Assembly: GCA_905221605.1 (NCBI GenBank)
Contig: CAJNDS010000968.1
Span: 625,657 to 689,656, forward strand
Direction of reading: 5' to 3'
DNA from: Symbiodinium natans
Lineage: Eukaryota > Sar > Dinophyceae > Suessiales > Symbiodiniaceae
Length of the DNA: 64,000 nt
The translations under genes and the position numbers were made by a program. The notes below the pieces were generated by a model. That model was not told where the DNA came from. It saw nothing but the letters and a program-made list of their open reading frames with translations, and did no database searches. How positions within the stretch are numbered: position 1 is the stretch's first letter; every line of letters begins with the position of its first letter. Positions 10,230-22,206 of the stretch are shown here, one piece after another.

Positions 10230-12760
10230 CCGTGCAGGCCCTAAACCCTAACCCTAAACCCTTCACAAGGATCCGACCAAGGATCCAACCCGGACGGCAC
10301 GACACTTCGCAGCGCCTCCCGAAGACACTGGCGACTGGCTCTCGGCAGTCTGACCATCTTGGTTCCTTCCATCTTTGCTTTGGGGGCCCCGAAGGGTTTA
10401 GGTTTAGGGTTTAGGGTTTAGGGTTTAGGGTTTAGGGGTTTAGGGTTTAGGGTTTAGGGTTTAGGTTTTAGGGTTTGGGTTTTAGGGGTTAGGGTGGTGC
10501 ACCAAAGGAAAACATGCTACAGTGTTGCAGTATCGGGCCACGCGCGGCGCAGATCCAGGAACTTGAGGCGAACCTTTGGGCATGTCCATCGGCTCATCTA
10601 CGTAGGGCATGAACAGAATCAGAGAAACGAACTCATGAAATTGATGATATCTACTTACTAACTCATGAATTGATGATATATACTAACTCATGAAATTGAT
10701 GGTATGTACTGATAGCTTAGTGGTCCAGTGCCTCGGGGAACCAAAGGTTAACCTTTGGGATCATAAGGGGATTAAAATTCCCCCAAAAGGTTAAAGGTTG
10801 CATACTCTACTACTCAGATATACTTGGCAGGTGCAGTATGCACTATGATGGGCAGGGTCGCAACCGAATTTGAATTCTACGTACCCGCCGGACCTCCACG
10901 CGCCAGTTGCCCAGAGGAGCGTCCACGTCGAATGTCTGAGTTGACACGTCTGGCCAGTGAAGGAAACACAGCTGCCAAGCCTCACATGAGTGCGGGTGTG
11001 GCGTGGCCCGGCGCAGCTGCTGCCGCATCGTGCTTCCATTTAGTCTTCCATTGCAAAGCCGCGGTCTGTGGAATGCAGTTTCCGGTGAAGAGGCACCAAA
11101 GATGGCCAAAACAAGTGCTTGAAGAGTGTAAGTTAGGCATCTGGGGTGAGAAGAAGTGTACCGCGTAGCTAACTAAAGGACGATTTGCTATGCCAGAAGG
11201 CCGTACTCGCATCTCGTTTTTACCGAAGCCAAAGCCGTTTAGTGTCACTGATAGAAGCACAGCTCGGCCTTCACAGCATGTAGTGTAGTATAGAGGCCTT
11301 GTGATTCTAGTATATAGTTCATGCGGACCATAAGGGAATACTATTTGTAATTCTTCCGACCCCAAAATTACAACAAAGGCACGTCCCCCGCGGACTGTGA
11401 CCACACAGGCTTGAGCAAAGCGGCGATGGGAAGAATCCGCTCTTCACGCAGCCTTTGACAACGCGGAAGCCGAAATCCCCAAACCGAGGTGGGAATTGAC
11501 AAAGCAACAACAGCACTTTTGATTTCTCAAGAACCCTAAGCCCTAAGCTAAAAATCCCAAAACCCATGAACCTTAAACCCCTAAAAACTTAAACCTTAAA
11601 TCCTAACCCTAAACCCCAAACCCTAGCCCTGAAAACCCAAAAGACTGCAGATGGAGGAACTGGGAAGGAGCACAGGGGGTCAAGAATCCCCAAGTAGGGG
11701 CTGAGGGATTTAGGGATTTAGACGTCTAGGGTTTAGGGTTTAGGGTATAGGGTATGGGGACGAATAACTTCGACACAGGGAAGAACCCATCCACAGCCTG
11801 CTCTTAGGTTTAGGGATTAGGGATTAGGGTTTAGGGTTTAGGGTTTCGGGCCTATGGGCCTAGGGTTTAGGGACCCCCCCCTAAAACCGTACACCCGAAA
11901 CCCGAAAACCTGAACCACGCATCCCCAAGCCCAAAACGAAGCAGCCCGAACCCTGGGGTTCTATGTTCCAGACTCCAAGCTCTTCTTTTTTCAGTTTGCC
12001 GAGGAATCCCAAAACGGCTCCCCCAAAACAACCTTCTCCTAACCTACAAGCAACCAACTTGGAATCTAACCAAACCCTAAACCCTAAACCCTAAACCCTA
12101 AACCCTAAACCCTCAACCCTCAACCCTCAACCCCTAGGCCCGGTGAGGTTCAGCCTCGCAGGGTCAGGGCATCGTCACCGCACACGTGCAGCTCGCAAGT
12201 CTTGTAGCAGCAAACGTCCTCCGGAACAAAAGAGTTCCCGGTTCCGGTGCGGGCTTTGCACACAGGAGCTTTCAGCCATCCCACCCAAGAGAAGCTTATA
12301 GGGTTCAGCCATCTCTGCCTTTCTCTGGGAACCCCATGCAAGGAGGTGCGCCGGATCTTAACCAACCAGCTCCAAAAGCAACGAAAACCGCCTAGACTCC
12401 CTAGAGGAGGTCTCAGTCTTGGACTAGCAGCCCAGATAGCCATGTCATCATAAGGGTACCCTTTAGGGGTTGGCTAGTTCATAAAGGGGACCTGGAAGTA
12501 TTTAACAAAAGGGGGAAACAGGGCAACACGGGGCTACCGAAAGACAAACCCGGAACACAACGCCTAAACACCCTGAATGACCCTATACATCCGGAGTCAT
12601 GAGCTTTTCGTCCCGACATGTGCCCGATGGACCATAGCCCTCAGCCTCATAAACCACAAGCCACCCATTTTTTCCCAAATCACAGCCTTCATCAAGCGGA
12701 ATTATGGAGGTCTGTCTGAAGAAAACGGATTTGGGTACCAAAATCAAGCGGCCTGCACTG
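10230..12760 (-). CDS. multi-exon gene, Cys-rich module
   Basis: Minus-strand islands: 12595-12768 (acceptor GTTTCAG|; VPKSVFFRQTSIIPLDEG; donor CCGGAT|GTATAG), 12156-12272 (EDVCCYKTCELHVCGDDAL; GC donor), 11955-12020 (LGFLGKLKKEELGVWNIE), 11375-11475 and 11190-11268 joined across a family F intron (REERILPIAALLKPVW; SISDTKRLWLR|GTAAAAACG), 10860-11110 (VSTQTFDVDAPLGNWRVEV), 10500-10605 and 10265-10385. The CCxxTC pattern resembles a Cys module repeated in dinoflagellate extracellular proteins. Function unknown. The islands may belong to more than one gene. Confidence 0.42.
10396..10497. repeat. TTTAGGG array
   Basis: About 14 units with length variants. Confidence 0.9.
10625..10705. repeat. 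tandem repeat of AACTCATGAAATTGATGATA
   Basis: Three imperfect copies of a roughly 30-bp unit. Confidence 0.8.
10727..10818. mobile_element. family A introner copy
   Basis: Contains the AAAGGTTAACCTTTGGGAT core and the GCATACTCTACTACTCAG end. It lies beside a minus-strand exon-like island. Confidence 0.7.
11269..11374 (-). mobile_element. family F introner = 106-nt intron
   Basis: Donor CCTTT|GTTGTAATTTTGGGG, acceptor GTGAAG|G; flanking minus-strand frames fit (phase 2). Confidence 0.6.
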
Positions 12761-13283
12761 AAACATGTTAATCCGCGTTTAGTCCACCCCCCTTTTTTGC
12801 ATCCCGGGCAATGATGTCTTGGCATAACCCTAAACCCTTAAACCCTAAACCCTAAATCTACACCCCCAAACTGTAAGGACCCCCCCTTTCCCAAGACCCC
12901 CCCCCCCGACCTGCGAGGGCTCAACGATCCTTAGAGGGCGACACAAGGGGAGCATGGTGAGTCTTCCTGGGCCAACACCCTAAACCCTAAACCCTCAACC
13001 CCAAATCCCTGAATCCTAAACCCTAAGTCCAACCCCTAAACCCCTTAACTCCATGATCCCCCCCCCCCCCTCTGAGATTCCTAAACCCTTAAAATCTCCT
13101 TTGTTTTGCATCTGGACCTTCTTGTACAACCCAGTCCCTTCCTTTGGGGTGTAGGGATACGTTCGGAATTCATTTATTGATCACTTCGCGAAACTATGGC
13201 CCCTTTTGGGGTTGCCATTCTAAGGCGGCCCTGATATCTGGGGTTCCCCAAAGATGGACGATAATTTTGAGCCACCCCACCCA

Positions 13284-13395
13284 CGCCCGCATGGAGGTTC
13301 ATGGGTAGTTAAAAGTAGGGGTACAAGTGCCCTAGTTCAGGTTATAAGCCACTTATAATTCTCGCTACCCTACATACTACCCCACATATAACTAC
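13284..13395. mobile_element. family C element
   Basis: GGAGGTTCATGGGTAGTTA start and ATAACTACCC end; imperfect inverted ends. Confidence 0.6.
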
Positions 13396-13414
13396 CCGGT
13401 CAACGCGCTCTTAT

Positions 13415-14130
13415 TTTGAAGGGCTCGAGCGAGTGCAGGCTGCGGTAGCTCCCCCGTAGGTCTCCTGCGGCGCCACAGCTAAAGGAGCAATGCTTGCGCC
13501 GGACCCAGCGGCCCTTGTGGCAGTAGCGGTCCGAGCAGCTTGTCTGGCCAAAACCCCCCGCCGCACGGTGCAAGGCGTTAGAGCAGCAGTTGTCTCTGTC
13601 CAGGATGGGCTATTAAACGCTATCATCCCTTAAAAGGCCCTTTATAGGGTTCATTATGGGGAGTTTAAGGCCTAATAGCCCATCCTGGGTTGTGCCAGGT
13701 GACCCACAGAGCCAGCGCGAAAAGGGAGGGCAGCACAGCGGCCACAAACAAGCCGAGGCTCGTCCGATCTCGGTACTGGATCCCAGAACTTGGGTCGTCA
13801 AGTTTCGTGGTTCGACGAGGGATTGAGGCTCTACAGGCCATCGGTTCTCGATGATGGCCTGCAGTGGCAACCAGGTGGTGACAGGAGCGAGGCAGCTGCT
13901 AACAACAGTCTCCTGTCGGACGAGGGCCCGAGCTTCCTCGGCTCAGGCTGCATGCCTGGTTGGCGTCGTCGAAGTGCGTGCTGGCTTGGAATTTGTTTTG
14001 GTGGCGCCGGGGCTTTTCTTGCTTGGCTACTTTTGGGCGGGCCCCGCAAAGCGGGCTCCTGCTTGTCAGCCGGACGGGTGGCGTCCAGACAACCTTCCTG
14101 GTCTCAGTCTGTCGTCATTTTTCGTTAACA
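13415..14130 (+). CDS. coding-like islands on either side of a MITE
   Basis: + frame 13460-13610 reads LAPDPAALVAVAVRAACLAK. After the MITE at 13599-13686 the + strand stays open to 14128, with a single membrane segment near the end (LGICFGGAGAFLAWLLLGG). Two other frames and the minus strand are also open, so strand and exon structure are uncertain. Confidence 0.3.
13599..13686. mobile_element. MITE-like element with perfect 16-bp inverted ends
   Basis: Begins CCAGGATGGGCTATTA and ends with its exact reverse complement; the interior holds GGCCCTTTATAGGG. A related fragment lies at 2196-2235. It separates two coding-like islands. Confidence 0.75.
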
Positions 14131-14329
14131 ACAACAACGCGCTCTGTTTTGCCTGCGTGGTTTTTGTTTCTTGACGCGTTGCTTCGGGGTCTTCAGTGCA
14201 GTTTTTGGGCATGGTCGCGAAGGGCATGGGCACTTGTGACAGCCTTTCCTGTTCCACATCTTTGAGTATGTTGTGCAAAGAGGCGAAAATGCTGTAAATA
14301 CCAGTGTTTTGAGCATGGTCGCGTTATGA

Positions 14330-14621
14330 ATGACATTCTTATCCACCCCACCCCCCAGCAGGAACAGCGAAAAACCGAAGGAAAATCCGAAAAACAAGGA
14401 AACTACAAGGCAAATTGCCGTGCGTTGGGCAACTACCCATGAACTTTCAAGTGGGGCCCGTAGCTGGCCCCTCAAGCCGGCGGGCAGCTCCCCATGGACC
14501 CAAATCCGAAAGAAAAAAAAAAGCAAACTCCAGACACTTATTGCTTGTTTGCATCTGGGCCATGGTGTCCTGGCCAAAAGGATCAAAACTCTCAGACTCA
14601 GACCTAGCACTCGATTCCTAA
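14330..14621 (+). CDS. exon-like island, unrecognised
   Basis: The + frame is Lys/Arg-rich (NSEKPKENPKNKETTRQIAV). A longer minus-strand frame (14125-14610) overlaps it. No domain seen. Confidence 0.25.
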
Positions 14622-14887
14622 ACCCTAAACCCTAAACCCTAAACCCTAAACCTCGATTTGACGTCGAGCCTTAGCTTCAGAGCTTTCGGGTCTGAGGGGG
14701 TGGGTTGGTCCGCCAAATTCCCCTAAAACCCCGAAACCCTAAATTGACCCCAAAGCCTAAACCCTAAACCCTAAACCTCAACCTCCCTTAACCCTCAAGT
14801 AGGCCCTAACTCCGGCCAGGCGGCTTCTCCGGCTCGTTTCTTACCTGGCATTCAAATGTGCAAAAGGGCTCCCTCTCTGAAGATACG

Positions 14888-14974
14888 GTTTAGGGTTTAG
14901 GGTTTAGGGTTTAGGGTTTAGGGTTTAGGGTTTAGGGTTTAGGGTTTAGGGTTTAGGGTTTAGGGTTTAGGGTG
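14888..14974. repeat. TTTAGGG array
   Basis: Twelve perfect units. Confidence 0.92.
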
Positions 14975-15089
14975 GCAAAACATTCTGTGTTGCTTCAGGT
15001 CTCCTGGGGTAGCTTACCTGTCACTGAGGTTGTGCAGGCGTTCTGAAATCACAAACACCAACCCTGAACCCTAAACAAGTAGTTCAGGG

Positions 15090-15365
15090 TCTACGGCTTA
15101 GGATTTTTTAACCAGCGTTGGAAGCAGGTAGCTGTAGCTGTATGTGGCGATAAGCCGTATGAAAGGCCATTTAAGCATCTCATTGCTAGCCATGAAACCT
15201 GTAAGGGCTGGATCTTCGCGATACTGCTTACCGCTCTCACGCGCCTTGAGGGAAGATCACAGATTCCAGGGTCAGGGCTTTTGCTAAAACACCGACAAAA
15301 CACTCCTAAACCCACAGGGCACAACTCGCCTTCCAGCCATTTGGGCAGTCGAATCCGGAGCAAGT
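15090..15365 (-). CDS. exon-like island, unrecognised
   Basis: The minus frame reads LPKWLEGELCPVGLGVFCR then AKIQPLQVSWLAMRCLNG. There is no domain call. Confidence 0.27.
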
Positions 15366-15787
15366 CTTTTCACCTCAGTCCACTCTCTTGACATTGAAGC
15401 CCCCCGTCGGAATTCATTCCTTTTGTCAAGCGTGTAGGAAAGCAACTTAATCCTTAAGCTTCAAAAAGCAGGAACGCAGTGTTTGGATATTTTGGGGGTG
15501 GGGGGGTCGAGGTTTCACAAGGGCTTAGGGTCATTCATCGGCTGAAGGTAGAACGACCCATGTGGCTGGGTGAGGGTTTGAGGGGGCCAGTCCTGAAACC
15601 AGCCGCACTCCCTCAGTTTGAATTTGAGGGTTGTAGGCTTTAGGGGTTGGGTCTGGGGTTCAGGTTCAGCCCGCACAGCCCCGGGGCTTAGAGTAGGTCA
15701 GGGTTGCAGCTGGCGCCCAGAAAAAGGAAACTGAACCACAAAGGCGGCTGCCGCAAAACCTGAGACCGTAAACCCCAATCCACACGG

Positions 15788-16180
15788 CCCTGAACCCTAA
15801 ACCCCAAACCCTAAACCCCAAACCCTAGACCCCAAACCCTAAACCCCAAACCCCAAACCCCAAACCCTAACCCAAACCCGAAACCCCCAAACCCCAACCC
15901 CAAACCCTAAAACCCCAACCCCAAACCCTAAACCCAAACCCCCCAAACCCTAAACCCCAAACCCCAAACCCTTAACCCTAAACCCTAGACCCCAAACCCT
16001 AAACCCCAAACCCCAAACCCTAAACCCTACACCCCAAACCCTAAACCCCAAACCCTAAACCCCAAACCCGAAACCCGAAACCCCAAACCCTAAACCCCAA
16101 ACCCCAAACCCCAAACCCTAAACCTCAAACCCGAAACCCCAAACCCCAAACCCTAAACCCCCCAAACCCTAAACCCTAAT
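15788..16180. repeat. long degenerate CCCTAAA/CCCCAAA array
   Basis: About 390 bp mixing CCCTAAA, CCCCAAA and CCCGAAA units. This is the most diverged, and probably oldest, tract in the window. Confidence 0.9.
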
Positions 16181-16814
16181 GAAGCCACGAGGGGCAGCAA
16201 GTCGACTCCGAGAGGAGGTGCTGCGCTGCGTCTGGCCTGGCTCCCGTTTTGGAGCTCAGCCGCTTCCGCTTGTTTCTTCAGGTCCAACTTAGGGTTTAGG
16301 GCTTATTTAGGGTTAAGGGTTTAGGGTTTAGGGTTTAGGGTTTAGGGTTTGCTGTGATAGGGCGTAGATGCTGTGAAGGTTAGGTCCGCCGACCCTTGGC
16401 GGCGTGTTGGATAGGTTTCTGGAGGGAGGTGAAAACCTCCCTTTTTCCCTCCTTACCCCCCCAAAATGCGGGGGGGGGGGGGGGGGGGGGTAATAGGCGG
16501 TTTCGCACAGGGCATTTTGGGAATCCCCCCCCCTTCCCCCCCCCCAATCCCCCCCAACCCCCCCCTCCCTTCCCCCCTTCCTCCTTCCTGCAGTAAAACT
16601 TAACCTGCACCCTAAACCCTAAGCCCTCCCACCCTTAACCCTAAGCCTGTGGTCGTTGGGCTGTCCTCGGTTTAAGCTTTCGGGGTTTAGGGTTCCGGTT
16701 TCGGTTTAGGCTTTACTTTGGGGTTTAGGGTTCGGCTTTAGGGCTGAGGCTTTAGGGTTTAGGCTGTAGGGTTTAGGGTTTCGGCTGTAGGGTTTAGGGT
16801 CGGGTTTGGGTTTA

Positions 16815-17002
16815 TGGTTTGGCGCCGGGGCACGCTGCGCTGCTTGAGCCCTGAACAATGCTCCGGCGGGGTCGGCGGCTTGAGCCGGAGGCTCTTAAAT
16901 TTCGGAACAAGCTCGAAAGCTTCGTGAGGTGCCGAAGAGCAGCTTTGGCCCGATTGTGGAGGGCCATCTAACACTTTTCTCCCACCCCACGCCGTCCAAG
17001 GC
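16815..17002 (-). CDS. exon-like island, unrecognised
   Basis: The minus frame reads HEAFELVPKFKSLRLKPPTP with GC-rich third positions, flanked by heptamer-like DNA. Confidence 0.3.
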
Positions 17003-17401
17003 ACCCAAACCTATTCCTTTTAGGGTTTCGGCCTAAACTCAGACAACAGTCCACTTCTCAAAACTTATCCAGTTTCATGATGTTGGTTGAATCCGAGAGT
17101 CAAGGGTGCTAGCAAGGTCTCGAAGGTAATATAAAGGCCCCGGGGCCGGCGGTTAAAGAGGCTGCCAGGGGGCAGGGGGGGCAGAGGGGTCAGGGCCAGG
17201 GGGGCCAAGGCCAGGGGCAAGACTGATTTTGAGCAACGCTGCGGTGAGGGCTCCGGGACCCCCTAGGGGGTACCCCCCTGGAAGGGTCAGGACACGGTTT
17301 GGGGTATTTACTTGTTATAAGGGTGGTGGGCGATACCGACCCCCATGGGTCGGTTTGTGCCATCGAGGTCAAAGGGCTTAAGCGCGGCCCCCCAACGTAC
17401 T

Positions 17402-17492
17402 TGGGATGTTCCCCTTTTTACTAACAGTCCTTAATAGGGATGATGCATCCCAAGGTCCCACTTGAAGGTTCATGAATACTAAAAAGTGTTTC
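17402..17492. mobile_element. chimera of family D and family C fragments
   Basis: A family D left half (TTGGGATGTTCCCC...CTAACAGTCCTTAATAGGGA) is followed directly by a family C end (CTTGAAGGTTCATG), as if one inserted into or recombined with the other. Confidence 0.55.
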
Positions 17493-17574
17493 AGATTAGG
17501 GTTTAGGGTTTAGGGATTGTAAGTATCCCAAGTACGGTGACAATCCATCGGTGCCCTAAGCACTGAGCCCTCTT

Positions 17575-17690
17575 TGCGATACTAAACCCGAAGCCGGGGA
17601 CTGCAGAACAGCCGGGGGGAGTTCTGGACAACTTGCGAAGCATCGCAGATCCTTGTACACAACACCAACTCGCATCTGAGACTGCGTTGA
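17575..17690 (+). CDS. exon-like island, unrecognised
   Basis: The + frame reads AEQPGGVLDNLRSIADPCTQ. It is bounded by a heptamer fragment and an AT/GT microsatellite. Confidence 0.33.
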
Positions 17691-18171
17691 CTAACTTATA
17701 GGGCCAGCCAAGGAAAGAAAACATGCATATGTATATATGTATATATATATATATATGCATCTGAAGATAAATACGCTACGGGATAGAGAATAAAGATACA
17801 GCATCGATATAGGCGCGCACACACACATGTGTATATATATATATATATATGCGCGCATCTATACATATATATATATATGTGTGTGTGTGTGTGTAAATAT
17901 AACTCTATATATATATATGTATGTATACACATATGTTTTGTGGAGGGTTTCATGGATTCGGGGCTTAGTCCGCAAGACAGTGTTGGTGCGATGCAGAAGG
18001 CACAAAACCCTGACACCCTCCCTCCCTACACCCTCTAAACCAAGCCCAAAGCCCCCCAAAGCCCTTTTCCATCCGGCCTGCTGCAATCCCTAAGCCTTCA
18101 CACCGTAACCCCTAACCCCTAAACCCTAAACCCTAAACCCTAACCCTAAACCCCCTAGATAAGAGAGAGCA

Positions 18172-18768
18172 CTCCCCAACCAAGCTCCGACCTCCGCCGA
18201 AACCCGGGCGCTCCGCAAGGGTCGCGCAGGCCTCGGAGGCAGCTTTCCGGGTTTATAAAGGATTTCAAAAGAGTCATACTCGGACCCTTCTAAGGATGTG
18301 TGTGTACCCCTAAGACGTTCCCTTAATATAGCCTTTGTAATCTTTCAGGGGATCTTGAAAAATTGTCCCCAAACCCCAGGGTACAATAGTAGAGTTTCAT
18401 GAGGAACTTCAACTAAGAAAACGTAAGCCCTAAGCCCTAAACCAAAATCTAATCCTATAAACTCTGAACCCAAATTCACAAGCTAAAACTTTGGCTTCTC
18501 AGCTTCTGACCTTGAGCCCCCCCAAATACACGACTCAGCAGCCTCACAGCCACTTCTTCCCTGGCCACAAGTGAACTCTCAACCACTTCCTATCAGAACC
18601 TCCAAAAAAAGGGGTAGGTTCTTAGGCTCTTGGGGTTTCGGCTTGGGTTTAGAACGTCCTGAAAAACAACCCCGAACAAGAAAAAAAGACACCGTCGCGG
18701 CGCAGGTCTCGTCGCAGCACACTTGGTCGGTGTTGCCCCGCAGCTTCTTGGCTCCTACTCTCTGTTGA
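18172..18768 (-). CDS. exon-like islands with a CCxxTC module
   Basis: 18700-18768 (minus) reads LRGNTDQVCCDETCAATV and starts at an acceptor just below a family A introner. 18172-18250 reads KAASEACATLAERPGFGGG. The CCDETC pattern matches CCYKTC at 12.2 kb, so both may be modules of related or the same proteins. Confidence 0.38.
18260..18410. mobile_element. family G element
   Basis: Shares GAGTCATACTCGGACCC and the ATAGTAGAGTTTCATGA end with 36205-36360. Confidence 0.6.
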
Positions 18769-18774
18769 ACTTAG

Positions 18775-18875
18775 TTGTCCAGTGCCTCGGGGAACTAAAA
18801 AGTTAACCTTTGGGATTATAAGGGGATTAAGTTCCCCCAAAAAGGTTTAAGGTTGCATACTCTACTACTCAGTGA
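18775..18875 (-). mobile_element. family A introner copy
   Basis: Nearly identical to the 10727 copy (TCCAGTGCCTCGGGGAACTAAA start). On the minus strand it leads straight into the acceptor AGAGAGTAG| of the Cys-rich exon at 18700-18768. Confidence 0.7.
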
Positions 18876-18969
18876 ATTGCGTGGGGGGCGGGGTGGAGTT
18901 GTGCCACCCACACCCTTGGGGTTGAAGGGGTTCGGACTCTGCTTCGTTGTTCTGGGTTAAGCATAGCAT

Positions 18970-19380
18970 AATGCGGAATGCTCTCCCCGCTGGTACCGGA
19001 ATTACCTCTCGGAGACTCTACGGTATCGAGATTCAGGTTGCGCGGGTCTGTGTACTTAGTTTGCCTTGTCTTGTCATTGGGAGTTTGCGTCGTCTGTGTT
19101 CTTGAGCTTGCGCTCATGACTTTCAGCAGCTGCCATGGCGAATCGTATCACATGCTCTGCGGCAGAGCCTACAACACAAGTACACCGGACCCAAGACACT
19201 CTTCTTCCTGTCAGCGTGCTTCAAGATTCTGTGGGCTGGGAACATACACAGACATGTGGCATCATGGATCATCATGTTAAAGCTGGTGCTGTTAGCGAAC
19301 TTGAGAAAAGTTACCATTACGAGGACACTACAATTTTTACCATCCAACCCTGCTATGGGTTAACCTTGACTAACCCTAAA
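18970..19380 (+). CDS. open region, unrecognised
   Basis: Three + frames and one minus frame are open; the + frame 19135-19386 reads VKAGAVSELEKSYHYEDTTI. It ends in heptamers. Strand uncertain. Confidence 0.25.
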
Positions 19381-19729
19381 CCCTAAACCCTAAACCCTAA
19401 ACTCTAAGCCCTAAACCCTAAACCCTAAACCCCAAACTAAAGGCGAGGCCAGCTGTTTCCCTGGTCCGGTCCTGGTTTCGATCGGAAGCCAGAAGTGCAA
19501 ACGTGGTACCTCAAGGCAAAGTGCGGGTTCAGGGTTTAGGGTTTAGGGCTCCTTTGGTTTTAACCCTTAACACCTCTGCGTCCACGTGCAGTAGATGTGA
19601 TGAAGAACACGACAAGTGAGTCGGCAAGAATGATAGGCCTCTCCTCTTGGGGGATCTGGTTACAGACCCCTGGCATCCAAGCCACTCGCAGGTCAGACCC
19701 GCACCAGCCGCATCCTTTGTCTCTGTGTC

Positions 19730-20366
<637 letters not shown>

Positions 20367-20429
20367 TTTTTGATATATGGGTTAGGGTTTAGGGTTCGGC
20401 TGGTGGTTTTTGTGAGGGATTTGGGCTGT

Positions 20430-20970
20430 AAATCCCAAACCGTTCTTAAACCCGGAACTGAGCTCCATGCCGGAGGTGCAAGGCGCTCCTCTGAGCTGTA
20501 AAACCTAAAGCCTGCACATGCGACATTCTTGCTGAAGTCTGAGCCCTATACGCAGACCACAACCCAACCAAGAAGGCAGGTTTAGGGTTTAGGCTCTCGG
20601 GTATTAGAGTTAGGGTTTGGGCTTTTGTGGCCTGCTTCATGGGTTGAAAATTTGGGGCATATAACTGCAGGGTTGAGAACTTGCAGGGTATGACGCCCAA
20701 GACCAAGATGGGCGAGCTTGGGGTGCTTTTTTCCTGGGTTTAGGGTTCCGGGTTTAGGGTCAAAAGTTATTGGCATGAGGGTCAGTGAGTGTGGGATCCA
20801 GATACTCTTCTCCTGGAAGGCTCGTCATGCAAGAGTGCAGGCATGCTTCAATCGATTCCTCAATTGCTTCCCTGAACCCTACAAGTCGTAAATCCATGGA
20901 GACCGAAATCGTGCATTCAGACCGATAGCACTTGTCTGTTCCACAGCATGCCGGTCCAAACCGAGATGGC
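20430..20970 (-). CDS. Cys-containing exon with stop, plus an upstream-like island
   Basis: 20760-20970 is one open minus-strand segment reading FGPACCGTDKCYRSECTI then REAIEESIEACLHSCMTSL, ending at TGA 20760. Island 20430-20545 reads FSKNVACAGFRFYSSEERLA. The CxxxC and CC spacing suggests a disulfide-bonded, secreted protein. Not recognised. Confidence 0.42.
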
Positions 20971-21388
20971 CTAAACTCCGAACCCTAAACATCAACCCTG
21001 ATCCGGACCTCCAGTTCTAGACGAGTCTCAAAGATCTGAGCCTCTAACCTCAGCCGCGTAGCGTACAAAAGGGGGGGGGGCCCTACTTTAGGGTTTAGAC
21101 CTTATAAAGTTAGATCAGGGCTCAGGAAGCCGCACCCACACCCCCCTGCGTGGCATGAGTGTAGTAAGGGTAAAATTACTCTTAGTTGCTAAATTCATAA
21201 GCCCCCTCAAAGAGTACGCTTCTAGTTTTGTAGAGATTCTAGTATCCCAAAAGTGTAAAGTTTGCTCGTTCAGCTAGTAAGTACTAGAGGAGGTGATATC
21301 ATTGCAACAAGCGTGCCAAGCAGGGATTGCATCATCGTTAACATCTTGCCACCAACTTGTAAATGGCCGATAGCCATGCCTATCATTA

Positions 21389-21884
21389 TCAGTAGCACAC
21401 GGGATGAAACCACACAAGTGACAGGCACACATTGCCGATGCACGTGGGCTTCTCAGGTACCCTACGAAAAAAAAGTCGGCTTGGGGTTTTTGAGGTATCT
21501 TGTGTGGCTTAGGGTTTAGGGCTGCATTTAGGGTTTAGGGGGTTAGGGTTTAGTCTTCTGGGCCCGGGGGGGTTAGGGAACTACTTGTTAGGCACACGGT
21601 CAGCCGTCACATCGAGGAGGGGCCGATTAGGCCCTGGCGATACGAAGCCCTACATTTACATCGCTGCGCAGCCTCGGGTCTAGGTAACCCTAAGGTTTAG
21701 GGTTTACGGTCATAGTTTAGCCCTCTTACAGCACAAGGCTTTCTGGGCATAAGAGGTCGAATTCCGCCTGAAGGCCCAACCTTAGTTTCACGAGTTGCCA
21801 AGGAACTCGTCCATGGTGATGCCGCCATCCTTATTCACGTCCAGTGCCCGGAAGGCCTTCGTCAAGGGAACTTCCGGGGTTGAT
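21389..21884 (-). CDS. EF-hand protein, 3' exons
   Basis: complement(join(21389..21461, 21611..21679, 21792..21884)) with matching phases. The first of these exons encodes a textbook calcium-binding EF-hand: AFRALDVNKDGGITMDEF, with Asp, Asn, Asp, Gly, Ile and the final Glu in the loop positions. Donors are GTGAAAC and GTGACGG; the last acceptor is TTTTTTTTCGTAG|. The C-terminus after the EF-hand is short and Cys-containing (CKCRASYRQGL, then CIGNVCLSLVW), ending TGA TAA. The 5' part of the gene probably lies at 22.2-23.1 kb. A Ca2+ sensor role is implied, but the partner domain is not identified. Confidence 0.55.
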
Positions 21885-21899
21885 CTCAAGTATGAACCC

Positions 21900-21998
21900 C
21901 CCTAAACCCTAAACCCTTTTGAGCAACCCTAAACCCTAAACCCTAAACCCTAAACCCTAAACCCTAAACCCTAAACCCTAAACCCTAAACCCTAAACC
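21900..21998. repeat. CCCTAAA array
   Basis: About 13 units, just upstream (minus sense) of the EF-hand exon. Confidence 0.92.
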
Positions 21999-22206
21999 TG
22001 GCATCCACAGTTTAGATTTTTTGCGGGGCCCTCTGAGGTTCTGCGTGGCTCAAAACAGGACCCGCACGCAGCCAAGTGGACCCTTGGAACCCCCCCTGAA
22101 CCTTAAACCCTAAACCCTAAACCCTAAACCCTAAACTTTACCTTAAACACCCTAAACCCTATACCCACAAGAACCCTAACAAACCCAATAAACTACTCCT
22201 TTTTGT

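Noticed and set aside
13445-13459. Possible 15-nt intron GTAGCTCCCCCGTAG
   Set aside because: The flanking + frames join well, but 15 nt is below what I would accept without cDNA, and strand is unresolved here.
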